A stretch of 64,000 bases of DNA, taken from positions 96,025,813 to 96,089,812 of the forward strand of contig OX465283.1 in assembly GCA_949987705.1 (NCBI GenBank), in the 5' to 3' direction. Positions 52,557-63,583 of the stretch are shown here, piece by piece. This DNA is from Thereva unica. Lineage: Eukaryota; Arthropoda; Insecta; Diptera; Therevidae. The translations under genes were made by a program, and so were the position numbers. How positions within the stretch are numbered: position 1 is the stretch's first letter; each line of letters begins with the position of its first letter. The notes beneath the pieces are model-generated. The model did not search any database. It was not told the origin of the DNA and saw nothing but the letters and a program-made list of their open reading frames with translations.

Positions 52557-53885
52557 ATGAATACAAAGAATGTTCGCCGTTTGTTTATAATAAATCTATT
52601 AAAGGCACAAGCCGAAATTATATTGTATATACTAAAATTAAAAAGATTAGGAAAGGTGAAAAAAAGATTTGCAGTTAGAGCAATGTTAAAGGAGCGAAAG
52701 AAAAAGGGGTTTTATTGTAATTTGATTCAAGAAATGAAAAGCGATTCGGAATCGTTTATAAATTTTCATCGGATGGACGTTGATACATTTAATGAGCTTC
52801 TTAGTATCCTAGGACCCTCTTTAAAAATTACACCTAACAGGTCAACAGAAGAAATAACAGCTGCAGAAAGATTATCTTTGACGTTGAGGTAACTTTGCCT
52901 CAATCAAAATATTATTACGTAATCTAACAGCTATATATTTAGGTATTTAGCTAGTGGAGATAGCATGAAATCAATTGGTTTTTATGGATTTCGAGTTGGA
53001 GCTAGCACTACCAGCAATATTATTCGGAAAACGTGCCAGTTAATCTGGGAAAAACTCAACTATGTATTTCCAACACCATCAGTGCAATTGTGGGAAGATG
53101 TTGCCAGTGAATTTTATAATAAATGGAATTTTCCGAATTGCTTAGGTGCAATCGACGGCAAGCATGTCGTCATTCAGGCTCTTCCAAAATATAATACACT
53201 TACGTTTAATTACAAAAATTCACATAGTCTAATATTGCTGGCAGTTTCTGACGCAAATTATAAATTTGTATTAGTTGATATTGGTGCTCTTGGTCATAAT
53301 AGCGATGGAAGCGTCTTTAGAAATTCAACTTTTGGAAAAGCGATAAAGACTAATTCAGAATGTTTATGTCTACCGTCTACAAAAATTTTGCCTGGTTCAA
53401 ACATAAATGCACCATTCGTTTTTGTTGGAGATGAAGCATTTCCATTGCTTCCTAATTTAATGCGTCCTTTCCCTGGCCGTCACACTGGAAATCTTCCAGA
53501 AGACCAAGTAGCATTTAACTATAGGTTATCTAGAGCGAGAAGAGTAGTTGAAAACGCATTCGGTATACTAGCTAATCGATGGAGAATCTACAGAAAACCG
53601 ATAATAGCCAGTAAAGAAACAGTGATAAATATTATAAAAGCAACAACATGTCTCCATAATTGGCTGCGAATCAAAAAAGCTACAGGATATCTTACGCCAG
53701 GTTTAGTAGATGAAGAAAACGCGGATGGGACTATTACATCTGGGAGCTGGAGAGAATCAAATATGGATGGTATAAGAGCAATTGGACGTATAAGCTCCAA
53801 CAACACTTCACGTCAAGCAAAACAGATTAGAGCTGAATACAAAAGCTATTTTAGTAGTTTCCCAATTTCTGACCGAGATTATTAA
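52557..53885 (+). CDS. Harbinger transposase (DDE_Tnp_4 type), two exons
   Basis: Exons 52557-52888 and 52943-53885 join across a 54-bp GT-AG intron into 424 codons. I chose the ATG at 52557; the upstream frame opens only with GTG. The N-terminal half has a helix-rich region ending RSTEEITAAERLSLTLRYLA. Catalytic motifs follow: LGAIDGKHVVIQ (first Asp), HNSDGSVFRNS, VFVGDEAFPLLPNLM (second Asp) and SRARRVVENAFGILANRWRI (Glu), then TTCLHNWL. These are standard for PIF/Harbinger transposases, which cut and paste with the Myb-like partner. No disabling lesion is seen. Confidence 0.93.
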
Positions 53886-54066
53886 AATTTGTATTATTTG
53901 TAGAACCAAATGGATTTAATTTAAATTAACAATTAGAATAAAATTAATTTTGAGCGTTATATATTAATTTCAAAATTTCCATTTTCAAACTCTTAACTTT
54001 TTCTACAGGTACTGTTTTCATTTCTTTCTCAAATTAGAGGAAAAATGCATCGAACTATTATAGAGT

Positions 54067-54555
54067 TTACTCTGAATCCGTAACAAATTTTTCAAAAAAA
54101 CCCATTTCTTTCAGCAACCACTCTGTGTACGGTTTTGTTTTGGTTGTTGCACTTCCACTTTTGCCTTTTTGGTTTTGAATAGCGTTCTTATATTTTGATT
54201 TTAAATTTTTCCAAATTTTTTGGCACTCCTCTTCTAAAAACACTTTTTTTTTTTTTTCAAAAAAATATTATTAAACTAGTAAGTGATTACTGAACTTGTC
54301 AATCCCACAGCTTTAGATATTTCCAACCATATTTTTAATTTTACAGAATTATTTCTATATTGCTTGTGGCTCAAATCATATAGCATTTCCCTTCCATTCT
54401 TCGCCACTTCTCCAATTATGTTTGCTTCTATTTCAATTCCTAAAAATATATTTCTGCAATAAACAATCTGTTTTTTTTATAGGAAATGCTATTTAAATTA
54501 AAACTTAATTTCAAAATTATAACCAACCTTTTGTTGCTAACGATGATTCCGCCAT
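54067..54555 (-). CDS. Harbinger Myb/SANT-like accessory protein, three exons
   Basis: Exons 54555-54528, 54439-54296 and 54233-54067 join in phase across introns of 88 and 62 bp to 112 residues starting MAESSLATKG. The core KLKIWLEISKAVGLTKEECQ and IWKNLKSKYKNAI is a Myb/SANT (MADF-like) trihelix, followed by a KPYTEWLLKEMGFFEKF tail. In Harbinger elements such proteins bind the subterminal DNA and import the transposase. The exon joins are my inference, but all phases agree. Confidence 0.8.
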
Positions 54556-55363
54556 GTTTGTACTCAAATTTAAAAAAAATTTAAACGACACCTGATTGTT
54601 TGACATTTCTGCCGCAGAAAAGTTGAAGTTGAATTAACTTTTTCTGAGAGAGAAAATAAATCTGCCGCACAAAACCATAAAATGAGAGAATTTAAAATTT
54701 TCATGTGACATTTATGCGCGCGCATGAGTTCGACACTAATAAGACGAAACGATGAATCCAGCATTAATGCTTGCGCCTCCCCTAGATATTGTTGGGGGTG
54801 TCATTTCTGACAGATTCCACCAAAAAAAGTCCGTTACAACACGCCAAAACCAAAAGTAATAGGTTATAGTTAAAAGTTATAGGTTTCACTGCTCTAGCGC
54901 CTGGACTATTAATAGACAATATAATAAAAGAAACGAATCATTATGCCAACGAAAAAATAAGCAACAAACAATTGTCACATAAATCAACTTGGCACAAGTG
55001 GCACGATGTTACCGAGCAAGAATTTTTAGCTTTTATCGCCGTTATTATAAACATGGGATTCACCCACCTGCCAAATCTCCAAGAATATTGGTCTACTGAT
55101 TCCATTAGTAAAATTCCTTTTTTTCCGAAACTTTCAGTAGGGATAGATTTTTACAAATCTTTTGGATGCTTCATTTGAAGAAAGATACACGAAGCGATAA
55201 CACAATCAAAGTTCGTATTCAAAAGACCAGCAATTATTTAGAGTATATAGATCCTAAATTTAGTGAATATTTCATAGCATACAAAGCAATTTCTGTCGAT
55301 GGGTATACGCATATACAATGACGGACAAAAGTATTCATACAGTAGAAGCCTAAAAATGTTATT

Positions 55364-55522
55364 GGCCGGGTTCATGTTTGCAGTTCTAACTGCGCAGTGT
55401 AAGTTTTTGCAGTTATAAATTTAATGCTGACTTAGTTAGACTTCGAAAATTTAACTGCATGCGATGTTCATGAACGCTTTGCTGCTAAGATCTAAGTCAG
55501 TTCTGCGAATATGAACCCGGCC
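55364..55522. mobile_element. Harbinger-type MITE in Tc1 TIR (TSD ATT)
   Basis: 159 bp with ends GGCCGGGTTCATGTTTGCAG and the near complement CTGCGAATATGAACCCGGCC, flanked by ATT at 55361-55363 and 55523-55525. The uninterrupted right TIR (about 56500-56516) shows the single ATT of the empty site. Confidence 0.92.
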
Positions 55523-55849
55523 ATTGTCTCAAGGAAGTATGTAAAATAAGAGAACTTAATTTTGTTTACGTAGATTAATTTATTATTAGTCTATCTATTC
55601 GAATTATAAAAAAAATTAACTTAGGTATTGAAAAATATAGTAGAAATGTAAAAAATATACAAAGCAAAAGTATTCATACAACGCAAAAGTATTCATACAC
55701 TAATAAATGATAAAAGAATAAATATATGTACATATTTATTAATATCGAGTTGTCTTCCCATTGGCTTTTATAATGTCGCTAAGTCTTCGGGGCATGGATT
55801 CGACCAAGGCTTTGGTTTGTGAAGGCGTAATTTTCCCCCATTCTTCCAT

Positions 55850-56335
55850 TAAAATTTATTTCAATTGATCCTCGTTATTTATAGTACGATCTCGAAGATG
55901 TTTTTCCAAATGGGCCCATAGGTGTTCGATTGGGTTGACGTCAGGTGATTGCGGGGGGTAAGAAGCTGGTGAGGGCAATTAAACACGATCCACTGACGTA
56001 CCATGTAAGCGGTGTGCTTAGGGTCATTATCATGTTGAAAATAATAACCCCGCTCAATGTTCATTTTTTTGGCACCATCTTTTACATTATTTTTTAAAAT
56101 ATCTAGATACTTTTTTGCATCCATAATACCATCAATTAGGACCAAATTTCCTACCCCTTGAGCTGACATACAGCCCCACACCATCACTCCACCAACCCCA
56201 TGTTTCACTGTTGGTTGTAAATTACGCCGCCGTAACTCCTCTCTTGGTTCCCTCCACACAAGAACTCTACCGTCCGACCAAAACAGGTTAAATTTACTCT
56301 CGTCTGAGAAGATTACTTTAATCCAAAAATGAATA
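55850..56335 (-). pseudogene. Tc1-like transposase fragment
   Basis: It starts inside the catalytic domain (VIFSDESKFNLFWSDGRVLV), continues VKHGVGGVMVWGCMS and FQHDNDPKHTA. After a frameshift near 55965 it reads QSPDVNPIEHLWAHLEKHL. All three acidic positions are recognisable, but the N-terminal DNA-binding half is missing. Confidence 0.87.
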
Positions 56336-56990
56336 CTTTTGCGTTGTATGAATACTTTTGCTTTGTATATTTTTTTACATTTCTACTATATTTTTCAATA
56401 CCCAAGTTAAATTTTTTTTATAATTCGAATAGATACATAGACTAATAATAAATTAATCTATGTACGTAAACAAAATTAAGTTCTTATTTTACATACTCCC
56501 TTGAGACAATAACATTTTTATGCTTCTACTGTATGAATACTTTTGCGCGTCACTGTATGCACTAGCCGATGCAAAAACTGGATATTTATTTTCAATTCTT
56601 CCTTATTTTGGCAGCATCACATCCCATAGCATTTTCCGGCCAGATCTTCCTGTACGCACGAGAATTCCATTGGATTGATATAAAAAGTTGATAGACAAGA
56701 TCCTGATGCACAAGGATACCATATGTACACTGATAGGTATTATACCAGTATTCCTTTAGCAGAAGAATAGCTAAAGATGAAATATTATCTTACCGGCACA
56801 GTAACAGTAAATCGAAAAGGCATACCCATGGCAATTCGTAAACCAAAATTTTCATCAAAAAAGAGAGTGGCATATAGAAAAAATAATATTACACTTCTTG
56901 CGTGGAAGGATAAAAGAACTGTCACAATGCTAAGTAAAGGAATGCAATCAACCCTCAGAACGTTACGTGGTGGAAATATTATATCAACTA

Positions 56991-57467
56991 GAGCGCGTTC
57001 AAAAACCTTACTATAGTAAAGCACGAGGTAAGCTGTGGTTATGCTGCTTCACTTCACTTAACCACGATTTATGTTTAACCATGGAGGTTTTTGAACGCAC
57101 CGTGGTTAACTACGAATTAAAAAAAATGATATTTTTTTTTCCAAAAAAAATCTCCGCTATTTGCTCGAATTATTCTGTATGTGTCCATTAATTAATTATT
57201 TTGAATAGTTTCAAGAATCCCACTTTGATTTGTTAATTTTTATCATTAAAACAAATGTCAAAAAATTGTTTTTATTCTTCTTCTTTATCGCTATCCATGC
57301 TCCCGAGCACGGTTAAAATTTAACTACACCATGGTTAACCACTGGAGTTTTTGAACGCCAAAAAGTTATGCTCGTGGTTATGTTGTAGTTAACCACGGAG
57401 TTTTTGAACGACAAAAGTTTACCATAGTTAACCATGGTTAACCATAGTAAGGTTTTTGAACGCGCTC
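56991..57467. mobile_element. GAGCGCG-family MITE, copy C
   Basis: 477 bp, ends as in copies A and B, flanked by CTA (56988-56990) and CTG (57468-57470), probably a 3-bp duplication with one substitution. It interrupts the piggyBac frame. Confidence 0.88.
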
Positions 57468-57817
57468 CTGATAAGCCTCAACTGGTTCTCGATTATAGCG
57501 CAAATATGGGCGGTGTCGATCTTGCAGATCAATACGCCTCCACGTATTGTTTTCTGCGGAAATCTTTGAAATGGTGGAGAAAATTATTTTTTTGGGGATT
57601 GGAAATGAGCGACATAAATTCCTTTATATTTTAACGAATCTCAGAAAAAGGAAAACAACAAAAACCAATGACACACCACAAGTTTGTAAAAAGTCTTGTA
57701 AAGCAGTTGAGAGGTGATTTTCGAGAATCTCGATCACGTCCATTTACATCGTTGTCAGACAATAGACTGAATAATAAGTTGCATATTCCAAATGTGGGAG
57801 AAAGAAAACGGGATTGA

Positions 57818-59085
57818 CCTTTACTGTGTTTCCATGAGCCGGGGTAGAGTAATCGTTGATTTTACAGAAAGCTTTTCCTCTCAAGTTAAGTCGATGCTGT
57901 TTCCATGACGGTTCTGGGTTGAAGATAAGTAATTTTACGTGGAGACGTTGATATATGTTCAATAAACACCCGGGATAAAGCCGACTTGTTCCGTGGATCT
58001 CAACTAGTTTCCATGGAAGTCGATTTGAGTTGTGGTTAAGTTGACACTTTAACTCAACGACCTAACTCTATGCGTTTCCATTTCTAAGTTTTCAGTCTTT
58101 GTACAATAAAAGTATTTGAGTCCAGTGGATGGCGGTTTTTGGCTCCGAATTCTTTCGGACAGCACCGAATGACGCGAAATTTGGACAGTAAGCTCAAGAA
58201 CCATTGTGTTGATGTGTGCTTCTTCCCTGGGGCGGAATGCTACCCCTTCTAGTGGGTGGAAATTGGCACACTAAAAATAATTACAGAAATCGATAGAAGG
58301 ATGGATTCAAAGCAAAAAATGTTATGTACATACATGTTTTTCTTTAAATCAATATTTGCCGAGTTATTGGCGATTGATATTGTTGATTTCCCCTCTAAAA
58401 ATGCATGTTTTAGAGCGATTATTCAAATAACTTAAAAACTTTACATTTATTCAACAAAACTATTGTGGCAATGAATGAAGCTCTTAGTATGACAAATCGA
58501 CTGGTGTTTTATTTATATCTGTAGATGAAGCACAACTAGAGTTATGAATCGTTAAAGATTACGGAGTTATGATAAAATAATAGGGCGCGTCTCCATTTCT
58601 CGGCAAAAAAAGCAACAATGGAAGGAATGGCTTCACGGCAAGAATTGAAAGCAAACGAAACCCAATTACAATTAACTTTGTTTAGGTATTAACAATATGT
58701 CTAAAAGTTTGAATGGTTTAGAATGTCTATATTTGAAAAAAAAAAAGTTAGTTTTACATAAATAAGTTTTGAAATTTTCGAGAAAAAAAAATCCTTTTTT
58801 TGCAATAAATAAAACTAGTAGGATGTTGTGCCTAGAGACTAGCTTTTCATGGTATTCTTTCTGTTGAATAACACTTCAGACTGGATAACCATAAAAAAAT
58901 CAAGAAAATGATATTTTTTCACTTTGAATTACATAACTAAATGTTTATGTTCTCCTGAGTATCATTATTAAATATAATATAATTTAGTGATATATTTAAA
59001 ACATGTTCCACCGAAGTAAAAAAAATTTTTTAAATCACCACGGCCGGCCGAGGAATGAACTTGGTTCCGTGGGGTAGCATTCAAG
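57818..59085. other. Unassigned repeats downstream of the piggyBac relic
   Basis: GTTTCCATG occurs repeatedly in both orientations at 57830-58090, suggesting an old MITE. A 12-bp inverted pair GAATGCTACCCC (58235-58246) and GGGGTAGCATTC (59071-59082) may bound another element. No genes are recognised. Confidence 0.35.
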
Positions 59086-59389
59086 CGCCTTTTTTTAGTT
59101 TTAAAAAGCATTTTACTTACCTTTACATCTATCTTAATCTAAATTTAACTAAACGCTTAAAGTTAATTATTCTAGCTTATTCTAATCTTTCTAACTTACT
59201 GGCCCTCAGCAGGCACTCTAATCTATGTCTTAAATTATCTTATGCCTTTCGGCTAAAATATCTATAATTATATTTTATTTCAAAAAGAAATCATTGTAAC
59301 TTTAATTCTAAGAAAAAATGGGAAAAAAAACTTACGACACTATATTTTTTATATAAAACCTTAAAACTACTTAATCCTATAACTTACTA

Positions 59390-59660
59390 CTAGCACTATC
59401 TGGGCGGGGGGCAGCGGAGACGACAAAATTGTCCCAGGTGACCCCCGTCCAGGCGACGAGCTTCCACAAACTCGAGTGATGCTAGAGCTCAAGTTCGTGA
59501 AAGCTCGCACCTCTTACATAGAAGCTAATTAACTTAAACACTATTCTAAACACTAAGAACTATCCGGGCGGGGTACAGCGGGGACCTGCTTCGGATGTAC
59601 TCCGTCCGCGACGAGCTTCCACGGGCTCGTGTTAGCAAAACTAACAAAACAAACAAACCA
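59390..59660. repeat. 171-bp-spaced duplication in LINE 3' UTR
   Basis: The block CTATCYGGGCGGGG...CAGCGG...CGACGAGCTTCCAC occurs near 59397 and 59568. It is GC-rich against an AT-rich background. Confidence 0.6.
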
Positions 59661-59796
59661 CAGACAAACCAAACTAACAAACGCCCGTGGCAGCTCGCAC
59701 GTAAGCTTACTTAAAACTAAGGCTATTACTAAGTAAAAACTATAACTAACCTATCTAAGCCCAATGCTAATCGTTAAGTCTAAATTACAAGCTAAA

Positions 59797-62124
59797 CTAG
59801 TCTATATCTAAAATTTTAAAGGCGAATGCGCAATAATTAGTCGCCCAACCACCAGTACAAAGTGTAGGCGTTGGCGGCACCTTTTTTGTCTCTTTCTGAG
59901 ATTCTGGTACTGAACCCCAAGAGCTCCTGAACATTCCCATCCTCTTCAGTATAAGTATATCGCATTTCACACGCCCTGCGGTGCAAGTGGTAGAAAAGAG
60001 GCACCCCCGATCTATCTTGGACCAATCTTTTTGATCCAGGTACACAAATGTCCCTGGAGAAATAAAGCTGCGTTCACAAGCTATTTCATGGTATCTCGCG
60101 TTCGGGTAGAACGCTCCCCGAATGAGAAGATTGTCGCTCTCCGCCGATCTAGCAATATGGCCTCGAATCAACTTGATTATGAAGTTGTCGATCCTATTAA
60201 CAACTGCCTTATCGTAAAGAACATTGTCGGCGTGAAACTTCGTGAAGCCAGATTCGGGTGTCCTATACAACCTTAAGCACGCCCATTGTCTTTCGAAAAC
60301 CCGAAGCTTTTCCATATAAAAGGGGGATATGTTGAACCACATTGGGCAACCATAAGTTAAAATCGGTCTGACCAAGGTTTGGTAGCAGATCACCTTTGCC
60401 CGTGAGCTTAGGTCTCTGCTGTAAAAAAGCCTTTTAGTCATGTGAAACGCCTTATTTGCCTTGTCCAGAGCAGCACTTACATTTCTATTGAAATACAAGT
60501 ACTGATCCAGCCAAAGCCCAAGGTATTTCACTTCCGATTTATGTTCTAACGCTTGTCCAGCGTAGTTCGAAATTTTAAAAGTTTTCCAGTTCCTCTGTAC
60601 ATCGTAGGAAACTCTTTTTAGAACAGTACGAAAGAGGATCGATTCGCATTTGCTAACATTGATCTTCAACTTCCAATCATCACTATAGCGTTCGACTATT
60701 TCGAACGTTGCAGGAGCATCTGGGTCACTCCAATCTTCGACCCGTCCTGTACACAATCAGGTCATCCGCATACGCTAAAACGATACGAACGCCCATAAGC
60801 GGAGTGAACTGATTAGGCCACGTTAAAGATATTAAATAAGAGCGGCAAGTTTACCGCACCCTGTTGCAACCATTTTCAATGTCAAAGACCCTACTGGAAG
60901 TAAAGTTGACACTTTTGACGACGAACTTTTTCTTTGAGATCATATTATAAATCGTGTATAGCTGGGGTCCTGACATGCCGAGTCTGACCAGTTTGTAGAG
61001 AAGACCATCGATCCATACTGTATCGAATGCCTTCTCAAAATCGATCAGCCATGCTCCGGTACACTGGCCTTTCATGAAGTTCCAATGTATGTCTGATACC
61101 AATTTCGACACAGCATGAATAGTGTCATGCCCTGCCTGGAATCCGAATTGGTTATCGGGAATTATCTTTTTTTCCTCAACCCATTTGGATAATGATCTAT
61201 TAATCACTATTTTAAACACCTTGCTGATATTCGGAAGCAAACTAATCTCCCGAAGATTAGCAGGGTTACTTTTATCTTTACCTTTTTTGGTTATTGGGTA
61301 CACCACTGCCGTCTTCCAGTGTCCTGAAAATGGGTGTTGTTTAACGCGTTGTTAAACAAAGTGGTGTATGTGTCTATGGCTACCAAAGGCAAATTCTTTA
61401 ATACGATGTTTGGGATACCATCCACCCCGGACGACTTCTTATTGTTTAGGTGGCGAAATGTTAACAGGAGATCAATTTTTCTAATGAAAGTAGAATTTAG
61501 TTGGGTCGCGGGAATATCTTTCGCTGGGCAGTCTTCACTGACTTCGATGGTTGATTGATTCCCAGATTTCTAAGCTTCAATTTCATTAGCTAATCTGTAA
61601 TGGTTCAGTAAGGCCCTATTCTCAAGGTCAAAGGACCCCACGAAATCCACCTTCTCCTGCTCGTCCTCTATACAATAATTGTCGTCTATGCGATTGATTT
61701 CTTCCGGATCCAAGCCCGCAGACCTCAATAGATCTCCGTTAGACCGAGTCCGAGGGATGCGCAACTTGTCTAATCGGTTATGGGTTTTGCTTCTAAAGAT
61801 TTTATTTATCTGTGGGAACATGCTCGCGCTATTAGTTTGAATAGCACGAATCTTGTTGTTCCAATACAGATTCACAAACTGTGAGTATTGTTGTTTCAAT
61901 AGATGTTGGAGATTTTTCATAACCGATTTAAGAGTTACGATCTCCGGACTCGTTCGGTCTCGAAACTGACGGTGAAGGGCTTTCAGTCTGGTCAACACTC
62001 GACTTTTGTATTTGTGCAGTGCGTCGATCGTTGCATTCCTGTAGTAGTCCGTGCTGTTCTTTTTTTCGTTCTTGGTCAAAAACTTTATAATCAGTTTTGC
62101 AATAAAATTCACATTTTTCGACAC
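59797..62124 (-). pseudogene. LINE reverse transcriptase, multiple frameshifts
   Basis: Pieces: linker (DALHKYKSRVLTRLKALH, ending 61570), KKSSGVDGIPNIVLKNLP, frameshift near 61320, ANLREISLLPNISKVFK, NQFGFQAGHDTIHAVSKL, DFEKAFDTVWIDGLL, a damaged VQQG region near 60860, the catalytic VLAYADDLIVY near 60760, and a thumb/C-terminus NVSKCESILFR, VKYLGLWLDQYL and RPILTYGCPMWF. At least three breaks. Confidence 0.83.
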
Positions 62125-62328
62125 TTAAAGCACTATAACTCGTGCTATATTAGCCCTACGTAAAAAATAATTATAACAAAAATTATAGATAATCGTGTGT
62201 TATATAAGTCTTAGGAAAGATTTTTTTATGACGGGCTAACCGTTAACGAAATATAGTGCAAAAAAAAGTGATATATAAAGTTTGAAGCACTATAACTCCG
62301 AACATATTGACTTTACAAAAAAAATTCT

Positions 62329-62375
62329 AAACTAGTTGGGATGTGGGTTCGACCCTTTCGGTCCACACGATCAAC
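62329..62375 (+). repeat. 47-bp sequence shared with 48844-48890
   Basis: Perfect reverse-complement match to the copy at 48.8 kb. It is followed by the 146-bp array to its right. Confidence 0.9.
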
Positions 62376-63371
62376 TTCCCAGTATGATGGATGTTGAATA
62401 TTATGATTGGATATTTTAATAATAAATGAACAATAGGCAATATAGAATATATGTATAATACTGAGAATTTGTCACAATTGTTTATCAATATTTTCGCTAA
62501 AATGTCAAACTAAATGAGCGCACCTACAAGATTAGGATGACGAAAATGAATATAAAATTGATGTGTTAATGTTTTTCGGCACCTCAATGAAGTCGAAATA
62601 GTTTTTAGTTCGCGGGGTATCGTGCAGGTACAAAAATCACTTAAGTCATTTAAACCAAAAAACCGCTAGACGGAATATTATAAAAATCTTTTCAGATTAT
62701 ATTGTCGCTAATACGCTTCGAACGGCACCTCAAGTAAGTCAATATCTTTTGTGGTTCGGGCCATATCGTGCAGGTACAAAAATCACTTAAATCGCTTAAA
62801 CAAAAAAACGACTCGACCGAATTTTATGAAAATCTTTTCAGATCATATTTTGGTTAATACTCTTCGAACGGCACGTCAACTAAGTCGATATCTTTTATAG
62901 TTCGCGGGATATCGTGCAGGTACAACAATCACTTAAGTCATTTAAACCAAAAAACCGCTGGACCGAATATTATAAAAATCTTTTCAGATTATATTGTCGC
63001 TAATACGCTTCGAACGGCACCTCAAGTAAGTCAATATCTTTCGTGGTTCGGGCGATATCGTGCAGGTACAAAAATCACTTACGTCACTTAAACAAAAAAA
63101 CGGCTGGACCGAATTTCATGAAAATCTTTTCAGATCATATTTCGGTTGATACGCTTCGAACGACACATCAACGAAGTCGATATCAGTTTTGGTTCGCGCG
63201 ATATCGTGCAGGAAAAAATGACCACATCCGTACGCACATACACACACACACACATACTTCCTCCCAATTTTTTGCTTAAAATGCTCCTGGGACCTTGAAA
63301 GATGAAAATACGTTGAAATTTTCGATTTCGATTTTCGGACCGATTACAATAACTTCCTATACTGGGAAGTT
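62373..63371. mobile_element. Tandem-repeat element with 13-bp inverted ends (Helentron-associated INE-like)
   Basis: AACTTCCCAGTAT (62373-62385) and ATACTGGGAAGTT (63359-63371) are perfect inverted repeats. The right end also forms a local hairpin (AACTTCC...GGAAGTT, 63351-63371). A core of 146-bp repeats lies between. Short subterminal inverted repeats, a minisatellite core and a terminal hairpin are the plan of Helentron-associated non-autonomous elements; classification is inferred. Confidence 0.5.
62560..63215. repeat. 146-bp tandem array, about 4.5 units
   Basis: The CGTGCAGG landmark lies at 62621, 62767, 62913, 63059 and 63205, exactly 146 bp apart. Units share CGCTTCGAACGGCACCTCAA and AAATCTTTTCAGATYATATT. 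A CA microsatellite follows at about 63235-63255. Confidence 0.95.
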
Positions 63372-63489
63372 AACAAAAAAGTTAAATCACTTATTTATCT
63401 ATAAAAAAGATAATATACATTTTTGTCGTTAAATTGCATAGTTTCTGAGATATAGAATTAAACGCGTTTCCCTTCATTGTAAGTTAAGC

Positions 63490-63583
63490 TATGTTTGCAT
63501 GCTCCAGCTGAGCCACAGGGCAGTAGTAAATGTTTCTCAGCCCAGATGAGAAGTGCGCCTTCTGTATTAGAAGGGAAACTCTA
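63490..63583 (+). mobile_element. CR1/L2 copy 3, extreme 3' end only
   Basis: About 94 bp matches the last part of the copy 1 3' UTR, in plus orientation, ending with the CCTTCTGTATTAGAAGGG hairpin and AACTCT. Severe 5' truncation is typical of target-primed reverse transcription. Confidence 0.8.

Larger units (their letters stand above)
52417..54763 (+). mobile_element. Autonomous PIF/Harbinger transposon, apparently intact
   Basis: 2,347 bp with inverted ends TGCTGGATTCATCGTT and complement, flanked by TTA (52414-52416 and 54764-54766), the canonical TWA target. It carries both expected genes, convergent: a DDE transposase (plus) and a Myb/SANT-like accessory protein (minus), each with clean frames and plausible introns. 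Confidence 0.9.
55316..56555 (-). mobile_element. Tc1-like element in the piggyBac relic (TSD TA)
   Basis: Inverted ends CARTGACGNRCAAAAGTATT and following, over 200 bp long, flanked by TA at 55314-55315 and 56556-56557. Long TIRs surround a shortened transposase. A 159-bp MITE sits in the left TIR. Confidence 0.88.
54890..57817 (+). pseudogene. piggyBac-type transposase relic, split by Tc1 and a MITE
   Basis: Segments in order: LLIDNIIKETNHYAN and EFLAFIAVIINMGFTHLPNL with EYWSTDSI (stop near 55178), YLEYIDPKFSEYF; after the Tc1 insertion ALADAKTGYLFSILPYF, GYHMYTDRYYTSIPLAEE (stop), LTGTVTVNRKGIP; after the MITE LDYSANMGGVDLADQY, WWRKLFFWGLEM, THHKFVKSLVKQL and RLNNKLHIPNVGERKRD. These match the piggyBac DDE domain and C-terminus. 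Several stops and frameshifts; no termini (TTAA) identified. Confidence 0.82.
59086..62124 (-). mobile_element. Decayed LINE, 5'-truncated
   Basis: In minus order: linker and RT (62124 to 59797), then about 700 bp of GC-richer 3' UTR containing a duplicated block. Endonuclease is absent. Clade not determined; the RT resembles Jockey/CR1-superfamily proteins. Confidence 0.65.
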
